Shown here piece after piece: positions 52,857-63,778 of a stretch of DNA of 64,000 bases. The notes under the pieces are model-generated. The model was not told where the DNA came from. It did no database searches and worked only from the letters and a program-made list of their open reading frames with translations. Each line of letters begins with the position of its first letter. Positions within the stretch are counted from its first letter, which is position 1. The DNA is from Sphingomonas sp. Leaf21 (GTDB lineage: Bacteria; Pseudomonadota; Alphaproteobacteria; Sphingomonadales; Sphingomonadaceae): the NCBI RefSeq assembly GCF_916858675.1, contig NZ_CAKASM010000008.1:62001-126000 (forward strand), written 5' to 3'. The translations under genes were made by a program, and so were the position numbers.

Positions 52857-55418
52857 ATGTTCCGTTCGTCCGTGTCGTTGCTCGCGGTTGCCGTCGCCGC
52901 GTTGATGCCCGTCGCGGCCAGCGCGCAGCAAACACCGACCGCCGACGCGGCGCTGGACAGCGCGACGGATGGGGGGACGGCATCTCCGACCATCGTCGTC
53001 ACCGGCGGACAGACACGCACGGCGGTCGAACTGCCCGGGACCGAAATTCAGAAGATCTTGCCCGGCGTCAGCCCGTTGAAGGCGATCCAGACGCTGCCCG
53101 GCGTGCTCTACATCACCTCTGATCCCTGGGGGAATAACGAGCAGAATGCGCAGCTGATCGTCCATGGCTTTGCCGCCAACCAGCTCGGCTATACGATGGA
53201 CGGCATTCCGCTCGGCGACCAGAGCTACGGCAACTATAACGGCCTGGCGCCACAGCGCGCGGTGATCTCCGAGAATGTCGGCCGCGTGATCGTCGCGACC
53301 GGCGCGGGCGACCTCGCCACCGCCTCCAACAGCAATCTCGGCGGGACGATCGAGACCTACTCGTCCAACCCGCTCCCGACGATGGGCATCCAGGCGGCCC
53401 AGACGGTCGGCAGCTACGGCACCTCGCGCAGCTTCGCGCGGGTCGACACGGGCACGTTCGGCGGCACCAACTCCGCCTATATTTCCGGCGTTCGACAGCG
53501 TGCGCGAGCCTGGGACTTCAATGGCATACAGGGCGGCTGGCAGGCGAACGGCAAGTTCGTCCATGACGACCATATCGGCAAGCTGACGCTGTATTTCGAC
53601 TATAACGACATGACCCAGCCCAACGAAGACGCCACCGTCTTCTACAAGCCATCGGCCGGTGGCACCGCGACCGCCGCGCAGCTCTACACCCCCTACACCA
53701 AGCCCTTCTATTATCCGGACTTCGCGGGCTATCGCAGCAACTACCTCAGCGCGCTGGGCAACACGCCGACCAGTGAGGGCAGCAATTATCGCAACTATTA
53801 TTCGGACGCGCAGCGGACCGATTATCTGGCCTATGCGCGCTACGACGCGAAGCTGGCGCCGAACGCGACCTGGTCGAACACCGCCTATTATCATCACAAC
53901 GACGGTGCGGGCGTCGTCGCCGGACCGCTCGGCCAGTCGATCACCACCGCGCAGGCCTATCTCGATCCCGCCTATGCGACGCTGCCCAGCAATTGCCGAT
54001 TCACCGCCAACAACAACGGCATCCGCCCCTCGGCCTGTACCGCCATCACCACGGCACAGGCCGCCGCCGCCGGTGCGGCGCTGGTCGCGGCGACCGGTGG
54101 ATCGGGCCTCATCACCCGCACGACCGAATATCGCATCGATCGCTGGGGCGCCATTTCCGCACTCGACCTGACGCTGGGCGCGCACAAGATCGAACTGGGC
54201 GGCTGGTTCGAGCATAACAGCACGACCCAGTGGCGGCGCTGGTATGCGGTCGACGTCAACAATCCGGGCAACAGCACGCCCTATATCCGCCCGCTCGACG
54301 TCGCACGGCCGCTATTCACCCAGTATCAGGGCGATGCGAAGATCGAGCAGTTGCAGCTCCACCTGCAGGATAGCTGGCAGGCACTCGACCGCCTGCTGAT
54401 CCAGGCGGGGTTCAAGACCAGCGCGCAATGGGCCAGCGGTCGCTTTCCGGTGCAGCCGGTCGCGGGCTCGCTGTCGGGCCTGGCGGGCGGTCTGCCACAG
54501 GGGCGGATCAACACGCTGCGCTGGTTCCTGCCTGCGGTCGGCGCGACCTTCGACCTCAACGGCCATGAAGAGCTTTATGCCAATGCGCAGAAGAATCTGC
54601 GGCAATATCAGGCCTATCTCGCGGGCGGCGGCAGCCCCTGGTTCACCGGCAGCCAGGCGGCATTCAACGCCTTCGCGCAAAGCGGCCGCCCCGAAAGCAG
54701 CTGGACCTACGAAGCGGGCGTGCGCAGCAACCGCAGCTTCGGAAACGGCATCGGCCTCAGCGCGCAGGTCAATTACTATCATGTCGACTTCAAGGATCGC
54801 CTGCTCGCGATTTCGACCAATCCCGGCGGGATCGCTGGCGGCGGCATCACCGGCGGCACCTCGATCCTGGTCAATGTCGGCAATGTGAAGACCGACGGCG
54901 TCGACGCGGCCTTTACCCTGCGCCTCGGCCGGGTGCTGTCGCTGTACAATGCGGCGTCGTACAACCTGTCGAAATATCAGAGTGACTATACCTCGACCGC
55001 CAGCGGCATCGGCGCGGCGACGGACACCTGTGTCGGCGGCTACATCATCACGGGCGGTGTCGTACCGACCTGCGGCAAGCAGCTGCCCGGCACGCCCAAA
55101 TGGATGAACAAGACGGTCGCGACGCTCTCGCTCGATCCGATCGAGGTGCAGGTGATCGGCGATTATGTCGGCGCTCGCTACGCGACCTTCAGCAACGATG
55201 CGCGCGTGCCGTCCTATTTCCTCACCTCGCTGCGGGTCGCGGCGCGGGTGCCCGAGGGCGTGCTGCCGCTCCGCAAGGCGGAACTGGCGCTCAATGTGAC
55301 CAACCTCGCCGACAAGAAGGGCTGGTCGACGCTATCGGTCGGATCGGCCACCAACAGCTATTCGGCCTATCCCATCGCGCCGCGGCAATGGTTCCTGACG
55401 TTCTCGGCGGCCTATTGA
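52857..55418 (+). CDS. TonB-dependent receptor
   Basis: 853 residues. Signal peptide (to VAASAQQ), TonB-box region TIVVTGG, plug domain (IQKILPGVSPLKAIQTLPGV, LIVHGFAANQLGYTMDGIPL) and a barrel ending QWFLTFSAAY. Few gaps. A different subfamily from the receptor at 35757. Not linked to a lipoprotein gene. Ligand unknown. Confidence 0.95.
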   Translation: MFRSSVSLLAVAVAALMPVAASAQQTPTADAALDSATDGGTASPTIVVTGGQTRTAVELPGTEIQKILPGVSPLKAIQTLPGVLYITSDPWGNNEQNAQLIVHGFAANQLGYTMDGIPLGDQSYGNYNGLAPQRAVISENVGRVIVATGAGDLATASNSNLGGTIETYSSNPLPTMGIQAAQTVGSYGTSRSFARVDTGTFGGTNSAYISGVRQRARAWDFNGIQGGWQANGKFVHDDHIGKLTLYFDYNDMTQPNEDATVFYKPSAGGTATAAQLYTPYTKPFYYPDFAGYRSNYLSALGNTPTSEGSNYRNYYSDAQRTDYLAYARYDAKLAPNATWSNTAYYHHNDGAGVVAGPLGQSITTAQAYLDPAYATLPSNCRFTANNNGIRPSACTAITTAQAAAAGAALVAATGGSGLITRTTEYRIDRWGAISALDLTLGAHKIELGGWFEHNSTTQWRRWYAVDVNNPGNSTPYIRPLDVARPLFTQYQGDAKIEQLQLHLQDSWQALDRLLIQAGFKTSAQWASGRFPVQPVAGSLSGLAGGLPQGRINTLRWFLPAVGATFDLNGHEELYANAQKNLRQYQAYLAGGGSPWFTGSQAAFNAFAQSGRPESSWTYEAGVRSNRSFGNGIGLSAQVNYYHVDFKDRLLAISTNPGGIAGGGITGGTSILVNVGNVKTDGVDAAFTLRLGRVLSLYNAASYNLSKYQSDYTSTASGIGAATDTCVGGYIITGGVVPTCGKQLPGTPKWMNKTVATLSLDPIEVQVIGDYVGARYATFSNDARVPSYFLTSLRVAARVPEGVLPLRKAELALNVTNLADKKGWSTLSVGSATNSYSAYPIAPRQWFLTFSAAY

Positions 55419-55600
55419 GCCCGAGATGACACAGGATTGATGCAAGGCGAGCCCTTCCCTTCCGGGGAGGGTTCGTCCTGTTTTCAGGACGCCGCAAGGA
55501 CGGACACTCCGACGGCCGCGCGTCCGGCAGCGGTCGACGCGACTCGCCCGCATCCGCACCGTATCGGTACGTTCGAGGCTTATCAGCAGCTTCGGGTAAG

Positions 55601-55690
<90 letters not shown>

Positions 55691-55819
55691 GCGAGGACGA
55701 TCCGTAGCGGCGCTAGTCCGCATGGGGCTGATCGATTGGAGGCGCGCTCCTAGATCAGCTTTTTATCCATTGCAAGCGCCTAAACTTGTGCGACGCGACA
55801 AAGCCATTAAATCAGGTTC

Positions 55820-56200
55820 ATGGATCCCATCGACACGCTCCCCCTGCCCATGGACCGGCCGACGTCCGGGCCGATCGTCGCGACCGCACGGTTCGGCATC
55901 GGGGAGGTGGTGCGCCACCGCATGTTCGATATTCGCGGCGTCATCTTCGACGTCGACCCCGTCTTTTCGAACAGCGACGAATGGTATGACGCGATTCCGG
56001 AAAAGATCCGGCCCGCCAAGGACCAGCCGTTCTACCACCTGCTCGCCGAGAATGACGACTCGAGCTATGTCGCCTATGTCAGCCAGCAGAACCTACTGCA
56101 CGACGACAGCGACGAACCGGTCGAACATCCCGCGATCGAGGGGCTGTTCACCGGGTACGAGGACGGGCGCTACCGTCTGCGCCACGAGCATCGGCATTGA
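55820..56200 (+). CDS. hspQ: Heat shock protein HspQ
   Basis: 126 residues. The YccV/HspQ fold begins at about residue 22 (TARFGIGEVVRHRMFDIRGV) with VDPVFSNSDEWYDAIP, KDQPFYHLLAEND and YVSQQNLL. HspQ is a small protein that binds DnaA or acts as an adaptor/substrate enhancer for Lon. The N-terminal 20 residues are an extension. Confidence 0.92.
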   Translation: MDPIDTLPLPMDRPTSGPIVATARFGIGEVVRHRMFDIRGVIFDVDPVFSNSDEWYDAIPEKIRPAKDQPFYHLLAENDDSSYVAYVSQQNLLHDDSDEPVEHPAIEGLFTGYEDGRYRLRHEHRH

Positions 56201-56243
56201 TCCGCGTCCCGACGGACATCGGGTCGAAAATCCGAATCCTTGG

Positions 56244-56272
56244 TTGACATTCGGGCCACCTTTGCCTAGCTG
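56244..56272 (+). promoter_or_regulatory. Sigma70-type promoter of rplU
   Basis: TTGACA at 56244-56249, 17-bp spacer, TAGCTG at 56267-56272. 63 bp upstream of the rplU ATG. The -10 is weak but the -35 and spacing are exact. Confidence 0.55.
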
Positions 56273-56334
56273 ACCCTTCTTTCCCGACGGGCATTCCCGC
56301 GCGGGAGCCATGCATTTGGGAAGTGATAAGAGCC

Positions 56335-56634
56335 ATGTTCGCAGTCGTGCGCACGGGCGGCAAGCAGTATCGCGTCGCCGCCGGAGATAAGATCGTCGTC
56401 GAGAAGATCGAGGGCGAAGCCGGCGCGTCGGTGACGCTGGGTGACGTTCTGCTGGCGGGCGAAGGCTCGGAGCTGAAGGCCGTCGACGGCATCACGGTCG
56501 CCGCCGAGATCATCGCTCAGGCGAAGGCCGACAAGGTCATCGTCTTCAAGAAGCGTCGTCGCCACAACTATCGTCGTCGCAACGGCCACCGTCAGCAGCA
56601 CACGATCCTGAAGATCGTGTCGGTCGGCGCCTGA
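56335..56634 (+). CDS. rplU: 50S ribosomal protein L21
   Basis: 99 residues. [20 protein letters not shown] and the C-terminal [19 protein letters not shown] segment are L21. ATG 56335 gives the standard start; an upstream in-frame start was rejected. Followed by rpmA after about 40 bp. Confidence 0.97.
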   Translation: MFAVVRTGGKQYRVAAGDKIVVEKIEGEAGASVTLGDVLLAGEGSELKAVDGITVAAEIIAQAKADKVIVFKKRRRHNYRRRNGHRQQHTILKIVSVGA

Positions 56635-56677
56635 ATTTCAGCCGCGCCACCCCAACGAAATCCAGGAGTAGTTCGCA

Positions 56678-56944
56678 ATGGCACATAAGAAAGCAGGCGG
56701 TTCGTCGCGCAACGGTCGTGATTCTGCCGGCCGTCGCCTTGGCGTGAAGAAGTTCGGTGGCCAGGAAGCCGTCGCCGGCAACATCCTCGTGCGTCAGCGC
56801 GGGACCAAGTTCTATCCGGGTCGCAATGTGGGCATGGGCAAGGACCATACCCTGTTCGCGCTCGTCGATGGCCGCGTCGCGTTCCACGAGGGCAAGCTCG
56901 GCCGTAAATTCTGCTCGGTCGAACTGGCCGCAGCGGCCGAATAA
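56678..56944 (+). CDS. rpmA: 50S ribosomal protein L27
   Basis: 88 residues. Starts directly [16 protein letters not shown], so no processed leader; contains [28 protein letters not shown] precedes the ATG. In many bacteria obgE follows; here other genes intervene. Confidence 0.97.
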   Translation: MAHKKAGGSSRNGRDSAGRRLGVKKFGGQEAVAGNILVRQRGTKFYPGRNVGMGKDHTLFALVDGRVAFHEGKLGRKFCSVELAAAAE

Positions 56945-57002
56945 TCGGGCAACCGCGCCGGGTTGCCCACCAGGGTGACCCGGGTTCCGCGCAGGAACCA
57001 GC

Positions 57003-57039
57003 AAAAAAGGGAGACGGGTCACCCCGGCTCCCTTTTTTT
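57003..57039. terminator. Bidirectional terminator after rpmA
   Basis: AAAAAAGGGAG at 57003-57013 pairs exactly with CTCCCTTTTTT at 57029-57039 around ACGGGTCACCCCGG, giving an A-run and T-run on either strand. Ends the rplU-rpmA transcript. Confidence 0.9.
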
Positions 57040-57130
57040 GTGCTCCCTCCAACCGCTTCGGTCCGCCTGTCTCCGTCCCGTCATCGGGATGTGGCAGGGC
57101 GCGGTCGACGCGACGAGGAGTTGTCGAGTG

Positions 57131-57679
57131 ATGTTCGCGCGGACCCCAAGATTGTTGTTACGGCCAGCCTGGCCGGAAGATGCCGCGTCGCTGGCCGAGG
57201 CGATCGGGCATGAGTCGATCGCCCGCATGGTGGCGCGGGTGCCCCACCCCTATCGCCAGGCCGATGCCGAGCAGTGGCTGGCGCAGCCCTGCGGCGCGAC
57301 CGAGCCCCGCTTCCTGATCACCGCGCTCGATCGCGGCGGCGCACCCGTCCTGATCGGCGGAATCGCGATCATCGCGGGCGATACCGGCCATGAGCTCGGC
57401 TATTGGCTGACTCCGTCGGCCTGGGGATGTGGCTATGCCACCGAAGCGGGACGCGCGGTCATCGCCATGGCGCGCCATGCGCTGCCCATCGGCCGACTCG
57501 GTGCCTGGCATTTCGCCGACAATCCGCGCTCGGGTCAGGTGCTGAGCAAGCTCGGCTTCCGCCCGACCGGACAACGCATGGAGCGGGCCTCCGCGGGGCG
57601 CGATGGCCTGTCGCCCAGCATCCATCATGCGCTGGACCTGGACGAGGAGCGACGCGGCCCGATGCCGCTCGCCGCCTGA
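57131..57679 (+). CDS. GNAT-family N-acetyltransferase
   Basis: 182 residues. RPAWPEDAASLAEAIGHESI then the acyl-CoA site HELGYWLTPSAWGCGYATEAGRAV, and FRPTGQRME. RimJ/RimL-type. GTG 57128 is the alternative to ATG 57131. It acetylates a small amine or a protein N-terminus; substrate unknown. Confidence 0.9.
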   Translation: MFARTPRLLLRPAWPEDAASLAEAIGHESIARMVARVPHPYRQADAEQWLAQPCGATEPRFLITALDRGGAPVLIGGIAIIAGDTGHELGYWLTPSAWGCGYATEAGRAVIAMARHALPIGRLGAWHFADNPRSGQVLSKLGFRPTGQRMERASAGRDGLSPSIHHALDLDEERRGPMPLAA

Positions 57680-58078
57680 CCGGTCGCCAAGGCGCACGCG
57701 CCCGCCCTGATCGCTCTCCGCCCGCCCCTCCCCTGCAAGGCTCGTCGGCCAAAATCCCCGCACCATCCCGGCGAAAGCCGGGATGGCAGGCGAGAGAGAA
57801 GAACGCCTGCCATTCCCAGCATATGCCGTCGCGCGATTCGAACATATCGCCCCACGCAAATAGTCGAAAGCGCCAGTCTCTGGCTCGAATGCAAGCCACC
57901 TCGACGGAATGTCCAATTCGATCATGCATTCCGGCTGACTTCCGCCAAAAATAACCAGAACGAACAGTGACAAGCTTGAGCGGCGACTATTGCCTCCGAA
58001 ATCAGTGTTATTAGGATATTGCTAAGGGTCGTAGTTCCTGTTGCTGAAACAGCTGGTCTGTTTTGAGGATATACGCCC
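57680..58078. other. Intergenic region before the second TadE/TadG pair
   Basis: About 400 bp. Contains a REP-type hairpin (ATCCCGGCGAAAGCCGGGAT at 57767-57786 approx). Its right part is AT-richer and would carry the promoter of the TadE/G pair. No ORF with coding character. Confidence 0.55.
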
Positions 58079-58543
58079 GTGGCGCGTCCCGTCGTCGAGT
58101 TCGCCATGCCCCCTTCGCCTTCAGCGTCGCGCGCGACCGCCAGACGGCTGACCGGCGACGAACGCGGCGTTGCGGTGGTCGAGCTTGCGCTCACCATGCC
58201 CATCCTGCTGGCCATGCTGATGGGCATCGTCAGCTTCGGCGACTATTTCCTGACCGCGCATATGGTCCAGCAGGCCGCCAACGATGCCGCCCGTGCCGCG
58301 CTCGCGGGGATCGACGCCGCCGAGCGCAAGAGCATCGCTACCGACACCGCATTGCGCATCCTCGATGCGGGGGCGGTGCTTCGCCGCGATCGTGGGCAGG
58401 TGACGACGTCGGAGGCCAATAACCTGATCACGGTGTCGGTCCGTTATGACGCCTCGACCGACCCGCTGCTCAACATGCCGTTCGTGCCGACGCCGGGCAA
58501 GATCCTCACGGCGAAAGGTGTCGCGATGCTCGGGGGCCTGTGA
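58079..58543 (+). CDS. TadE/TadG-like pilus assembly protein
   Basis: 154 residues from a GTG at 58079 (GAGGA 10 bp upstream); ATG 58106 is the alternative. The TadE-type N-terminus is GDERGVAVVELALTMPILLAMLMG. The stop overlaps the start of the next gene (TGATG). Confidence 0.85.
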   Translation: MARPVVEFAMPPSPSASRATARRLTGDERGVAVVELALTMPILLAMLMGIVSFGDYFLTAHMVQQAANDAARAALAGIDAAERKSIATDTALRILDAGAVLRRDRGQVTTSEANNLITVSVRYDASTDPLLNMPFVPTPGKILTAKGVAMLGGL

Positions 58544-60153
58544 TGCGGGCATTATGGGGCGACCGGCGCGGCGCGATCAGCATCCTGACCGCGCTGGTGG
58601 CGATGGCGATGATCGGCTTCGCGGCGATGGGGATCGATGTCGGCATGCTGACCCTGTCGCAGCGTCGGTTGCAGGGTGTCGCGGATCAGGCGGCGCTGGC
58701 CGCAGCCTCCTCGGCCCCCGAACGGCGCGGCGAGGCGGTCCGCCAGATCGTCGCCGCGGCCGGGCTGGCCAACGTCACCAGCACGATCACCCCCGGCAGC
58801 TACCGCGCCGACGCCAGCATCGCCCCGGCCAGCCGCTTCGCCAGCGGCGCGGATGCCGGTGCGCTGCGCATCGTCCTCCGCCAGGATGTGCCGCTGTTCT
58901 TCGGCCGTGTGCTGACCGGCCGGAACAGCAGCGCGGTCGCCGCCAGCGCCGTGTCGCGGCGAATCGATCTCGCCGCCTTCTCGCTCGGCACGCGTCTGCT
59001 TGCGGTCCAGGGTGGCCTGCCCGGCGCGGTGCTCAACGGGCTGGCGGGCAGCGACCTGTCGCTGTCGCTGATGGATTATCAGGCGCTGGTCGGCGGGCGG
59101 GTCGACCTGTTGCGGATGACCCAGTCACTGGGCACGCGGATCGGGCTGACCGGTGCGAGCTTCGACACGATACTGGCGACCGACGTCACGCTGCCGACGC
59201 TGCTCACCGCGATGGCCGACGCCACCGGCAATGCCGGCGTCGCGACGCTGCTCCGCAACCTGTCGCTGCGGGTGCCGGGGTCCAGGGTGCCGCTGACCCG
59301 GCTGATCGCCTTGGGTCCGCTGGGCGGCCTGACCCAGGCGCCGTCACGCGCCCCGATCGTGATCGACGCCTATTCGATGCTGCGCGAATCCCTGTCGATC
59401 GCCAACGGCCAGCGCCAGGTCGCGCTCGATCTCGGCGCGTCGGTGCCGGGGCTGCTGTCGACCAAGGTGCTCCTGGCGATCGGCGAGCGCCCCGCCAATT
59501 CGCCCTGGCTGGCGGTGGCGCAGGATGGTGGCACTGTCGTCCGCACCGCGCAGCAACGCCTGCTGATCGACACGCAGATCGGCGTGCCGTTGCTCGCGAA
59601 TATCCAGCTTCCGATCTTCGTCGAGACGGCGGCGGCGCAGGCGCGGCTGAGCGGCATCAGTTGTTCGGGCACCGCTCGAACGGTGACGATCGACGCGCTG
59701 CCCTCCCCCGGCACCGTCGCCATCGCGCAGATCGACCGAACGCGCTTCAACGACATGAGCCGTTCGCCGATCACCGGCGGGGTCGCCCTGTTGCAGGTGA
59801 CGCTGGTCAAGGTCATGGCCTATGCCCGGATCGACCTGGCGAGCGACGGCGCGTGGCAGCGACTGACGTTCAATGCCGCCGATATCGACAACGGCACGCC
59901 ACGCACGGTGACCTCCAATTCCGCCCTGCAGGGCATTGCGGGCTCGCTGATCAACAAGGTCAGCCTGACGCTGGAACCGCTCAGCCTCGGCCTCAACTGG
60001 GTGTTGGGCGCCGTGGGTGCCGCGCTGACGCCGGTCGCCCCCGCGCTGGACGGGCTCATCAACAGCCTGCTGGACCTGCTGGGCCTGCATGTCGGGCAGG
60101 CCGATGTGACGATGAACGGCGTCCGTTGCGGCGGGGCCACGCTCGTCGCCTGA
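58543..60153 (+). CDS. TadG-like pilus assembly protein
   Basis: 536 residues with one N-terminal membrane segment (RRGAISILTALVAMAMIGFAAM) followed by QRRLQGVADQAALAAA, the common TadG N-terminal pattern, and a long periplasmic domain of unknown fold. Overlaps the upstream gene. No vWA motif. Confidence 0.85.
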   Translation: MRALWGDRRGAISILTALVAMAMIGFAAMGIDVGMLTLSQRRLQGVADQAALAAASSAPERRGEAVRQIVAAAGLANVTSTITPGSYRADASIAPASRFASGADAGALRIVLRQDVPLFFGRVLTGRNSSAVAASAVSRRIDLAAFSLGTRLLAVQGGLPGAVLNGLAGSDLSLSLMDYQALVGGRVDLLRMTQSLGTRIGLTGASFDTILATDVTLPTLLTAMADATGNAGVATLLRNLSLRVPGSRVPLTRLIALGPLGGLTQAPSRAPIVIDAYSMLRESLSIANGQRQVALDLGASVPGLLSTKVLLAIGERPANSPWLAVAQDGGTVVRTAQQRLLIDTQIGVPLLANIQLPIFVETAAAQARLSGISCSGTARTVTIDALPSPGTVAIAQIDRTRFNDMSRSPITGGVALLQVTLVKVMAYARIDLASDGAWQRLTFNAADIDNGTPRTVTSNSALQGIAGSLINKVSLTLEPLSLGLNWVLGAVGAALTPVAPALDGLINSLLDLLGLHVGQADVTMNGVRCGGATLVA

Positions 60154-61263
<1,110 letters not shown>

Positions 61264-61289
61264 TATGGCGAGCGGAAGGCTCGGTGAGA

Positions 61290-61398
61290 CACCCTGCCCT
61301 CCCCCATCCCCTCCCGCTTGCGGGAGGGGAGCGATACCGGGCGTGCCGTTCGCGCCGTCTTGTCCCCTCCCGTAAACGGGCGGAGCCGGGGGAGGGAA
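61290..61398. repeat. CCCTCCCG-type dispersed repeats
   Basis: TGCCCTCCCCCATCCCC at about 61291 with hairpin CCCTCCCGCTTGCGGGAGGG, then CCCCTCCCGTAAACGGGCGG at about 61366. Same family as 21598-21712. It lies between obgE and proB; no gene. Confidence 0.75.
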
Positions 61399-61441
61399 AG
61401 ACGCCTCGCAGAGACCGACGATCGTGGCACTCGACCGCCCG

Positions 61442-62542
61442 ATGATCTTCCCCCCCACCACCTGCCAGCGGCTGATCGTCAAGGTCGGCTCCGCACTCCT
61501 CGTCACGCCCGAGGGGGAGGTTCGTCGCGCGTGGCTGACCGGGCTGGTCGCCGACATCGCCGCGCGGGTGCGCGAAGGGCAGCAGATCGCGATCGTCTCC
61601 TCCGGCGCGATCGCGCTCGGTGCGCGCCGCCTGGGCCTGCCCAGGGGCGGACGCGCCAGCCTGGAGGATGCGCAGGCCGCCGCCGCAACGGGCCAGATCG
61701 CGCTGAGCCAGGCCTGGGCCGAGCTGCTCCATGCCGAAGGACTGACCGCCGCGCAGATGCTGGTGACGCTGGACGATCTGGAGGATCGCCGCCGCTACCT
61801 GAACGCCGCCGCGACACTGGGTCGGCTGCTGGGCCTCGGCGTGGTGCCGGTCATCAATGAGAATGACAGCGTCGCGACCGAGGAGATACGCTTCGGCGAC
61901 AACGACCGGCTGGCCGCGCGGGTCGGACAGGCGGCGGGCGCCAACGCCGTGCTGCTGCTGTCCGACGTGGACGGCCTCTACGACAGCAACCCGCATACCA
62001 ATCCGCAGGCCCGCCATATCGAGCGGGTCGAGCGGATCGACGCGGTCAGCGGCATGGCGGATGGCGGCTCCGCCTCCGGCATGGGATCGGGCGGCATGGT
62101 CTCGAAGATCGCCGCCTCGCGGATCGCCGTCAGCGCGGGTGCGCATCTGGCGATAGCGTCGGGCCGGATCGACCATCCGCTGTCGACGCCCGCACGCCAC
62201 ACGGTCTTCGTCGCGGAAAAGAGCGCTCCCGCTCGCAAGGCGTGGCTGGCGGGTGGGCTGACCGCGCGCGGCGCGATCACCGTCGATGCAGGCGCGGCCA
62301 AGGCGCTGGCCGAGGGCGGCAGCCTGCTCGCGGCGGGCGCGACATCGGTCCAGGGCCATTTCGCGCGCGGCGACCTCGTCACGGTCGAGGGTCCGGGCGG
62401 GACCATCGCACGCGGCCTCAGCGAATATGATTCGACCGAGGCGCGCGCGTTGATCGGCAAGCGGTCGGACCAGCAGGCCGAGATATTGGGCCATGCCCCG
62501 CGCGCGGCGTTGATCCACCGCAACCATCTGGCCCTGCTATGA
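61442..62542 (+). CDS. proB: Glutamate 5-kinase
   Basis: 366 residues. Amino acid kinase domain with KVGSALLV, IVSSGAIALGARRL, VPVINENDSV and LLLSDVDGLYDSNP, followed by a C-terminal PUA domain (from about 285). First step of proline synthesis from glutamate. ATG 61442 was chosen; a GTG at 61424 is in frame. Stop overlaps the next gene's ATG by four bases (ATGA). Confidence 0.94.
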   Translation: MIFPPTTCQRLIVKVGSALLVTPEGEVRRAWLTGLVADIAARVREGQQIAIVSSGAIALGARRLGLPRGGRASLEDAQAAAATGQIALSQAWAELLHAEGLTAAQMLVTLDDLEDRRRYLNAAATLGRLLGLGVVPVINENDSVATEEIRFGDNDRLAARVGQAAGANAVLLLSDVDGLYDSNPHTNPQARHIERVERIDAVSGMADGGSASGMGSGGMVSKIAASRIAVSAGAHLAIASGRIDHPLSTPARHTVFVAEKSAPARKAWLAGGLTARGAITVDAGAAKALAEGGSLLAAGATSVQGHFARGDLVTVEGPGGTIARGLSEYDSTEARALIGKRSDQQAEILGHAPRAALIHRNHLALL

Positions 62543-63435
62543 TCGTCGCGGTGACGGGAGCGACCGGATTCGTCGGTCGCGCGGTGGTCGATCGTGCCGC
62601 CGGTTCGGGATTGACGCTTCGCGCCCTCACCCGCCGCGCACAGCCGTCACGCGCCGGGATCACCTGGATCGCGGGCGCGCTGGACAAGCCCGATACGCTC
62701 GCCACGCTTGTCGAGGGCGCCGATGCGGTGCTGCATATCGCGGGCGTGGTGAATGCCCCCGATCGCGAGGGTTTCGTCGCGGGCAATATCGACGGCACGC
62801 GTGCGATGGTCGAGGCGGCAAAGGCGGCTGGCGTCCGGCGCTTCGTCCATGTCTCCTCGCTGTCGGCGCGCGAGCCGGACCTGTCCGTCTATGGCTGGTC
62901 CAAGCGCCAGGCCGAGGACATCGTCATCGACAGCGGGCTCGATTGGACCATCGTCCGGCCGAGCGGCATCTATGGTCCGCACGATACCGAATGGCTCGAC
63001 GTGTTCCGCACCGCCAAGCTCGGCCTCGCCTTCATGCCGCCGCCGGGCAGGCTGTCGCTGGTCGCGGTCGAGGATTTCGCGCGGCTGCTCACCACGCTGG
63101 TCGCGACGGTCGGCCCACGCGCGGTGCTGGAGGTCGATGACGGCCAGGTGCTGACCCATGCCGATCTCGCCCGCGCGATGGGCGCGTCCGTGGGGCGGCG
63201 GGTGATGACCCTGCATCTGCCCAAGCGGCTGTTGCAACTCGGCGCGCGGATCGACCGGGCGCTTCGCGGCAAGGGGGCGAAGCTGACCGCGGACCGGGTC
63301 GGTTATCTCTGCCATCCCGACTGGACCGCCGACCCAGCAAAGCGCCCCTCACCCGATTTGTGGGAGCCCGCCATTCCCCTGTCCAAGGGGCTGGCGGACA
63401 CGGCACGGTGGTATCGCGCCAACGGCTTGCTATAG
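62539..63435 (+). CDS. cerR: NAD(P)-dependent epimerase/reductase, probable ceramide reductase
   Basis: 298 residues. Rossmann motif TGATGFVG (about 6-13), and YGWSKRQAE gives the Tyr and Lys of extended short-chain dehydrogenases. In Caulobacter the gene next to acp and spt is cerR, which reduces oxidized ceramide; the same neighbours here suggest that role, but the family contains many epimerases. Four-base overlap with proB. Confidence 0.75.
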   Translation: MIVAVTGATGFVGRAVVDRAAGSGLTLRALTRRAQPSRAGITWIAGALDKPDTLATLVEGADAVLHIAGVVNAPDREGFVAGNIDGTRAMVEAAKAAGVRRFVHVSSLSAREPDLSVYGWSKRQAEDIVIDSGLDWTIVRPSGIYGPHDTEWLDVFRTAKLGLAFMPPPGRLSLVAVEDFARLLTTLVATVGPRAVLEVDDGQVLTHADLARAMGASVGRRVMTLHLPKRLLQLGARIDRALRGKGAKLTADRVGYLCHPDWTADPAKRPSPDLWEPAIPLSKGLADTARWYRANGLL

Positions 63436-63503
63436 CGGCAGAATACAAGGGCGGTCGAAAAGCCGCCGCATTTGGGTGCCACTGGCCCCTCGAAAGGATC
63501 ATC

Positions 63504-63749
63504 ATGAGCGACCGCCAAGCCATTTTCGATACCGTCGCGGCCCAGATCGCGCCCTTCAACAAAAAGGGCGTGACGCTGACCGAGGCGACGACCTTCCAGG
63601 GCGATCTGGAGTGGGACAGCCTGACCGTGATGGATTTCGTCGCCGCGATCGAGGACGAGTTCGACATCATCATCACGATGAACATGCAGGCCGAGATCGA
63701 GAATGTCGGTCAGCTTGTCGACGCGGTCGAAAAGCTCAAGCAAGCCTGA
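63504..63749 (+). CDS. Acyl carrier protein for sphingolipid synthesis
   Basis: 81 residues. Ser39 in EWDSLTVMDF accepts the phosphopantetheine arm. GAAAGGATCATC precedes the ATG. Immediately before spt, so probably the carrier that delivers the acyl group to serine palmitoyltransferase rather than the main fatty-acid ACP. Confidence 0.92.
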   Translation: MSDRQAIFDTVAAQIAPFNKKGVTLTEATTFQGDLEWDSLTVMDFVAAIEDEFDIIITMNMQAEIENVGQLVDAVEKLKQA

Positions 63750-63778
63750 TCCACCAAGCGCCCGAGACGGACTCCCCC

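Noticed and set aside
52758..54215. 485-aa minus-strand frame opposite the second TonB receptor
   Set aside because: No recognisable domain; the plus strand reads a full receptor.
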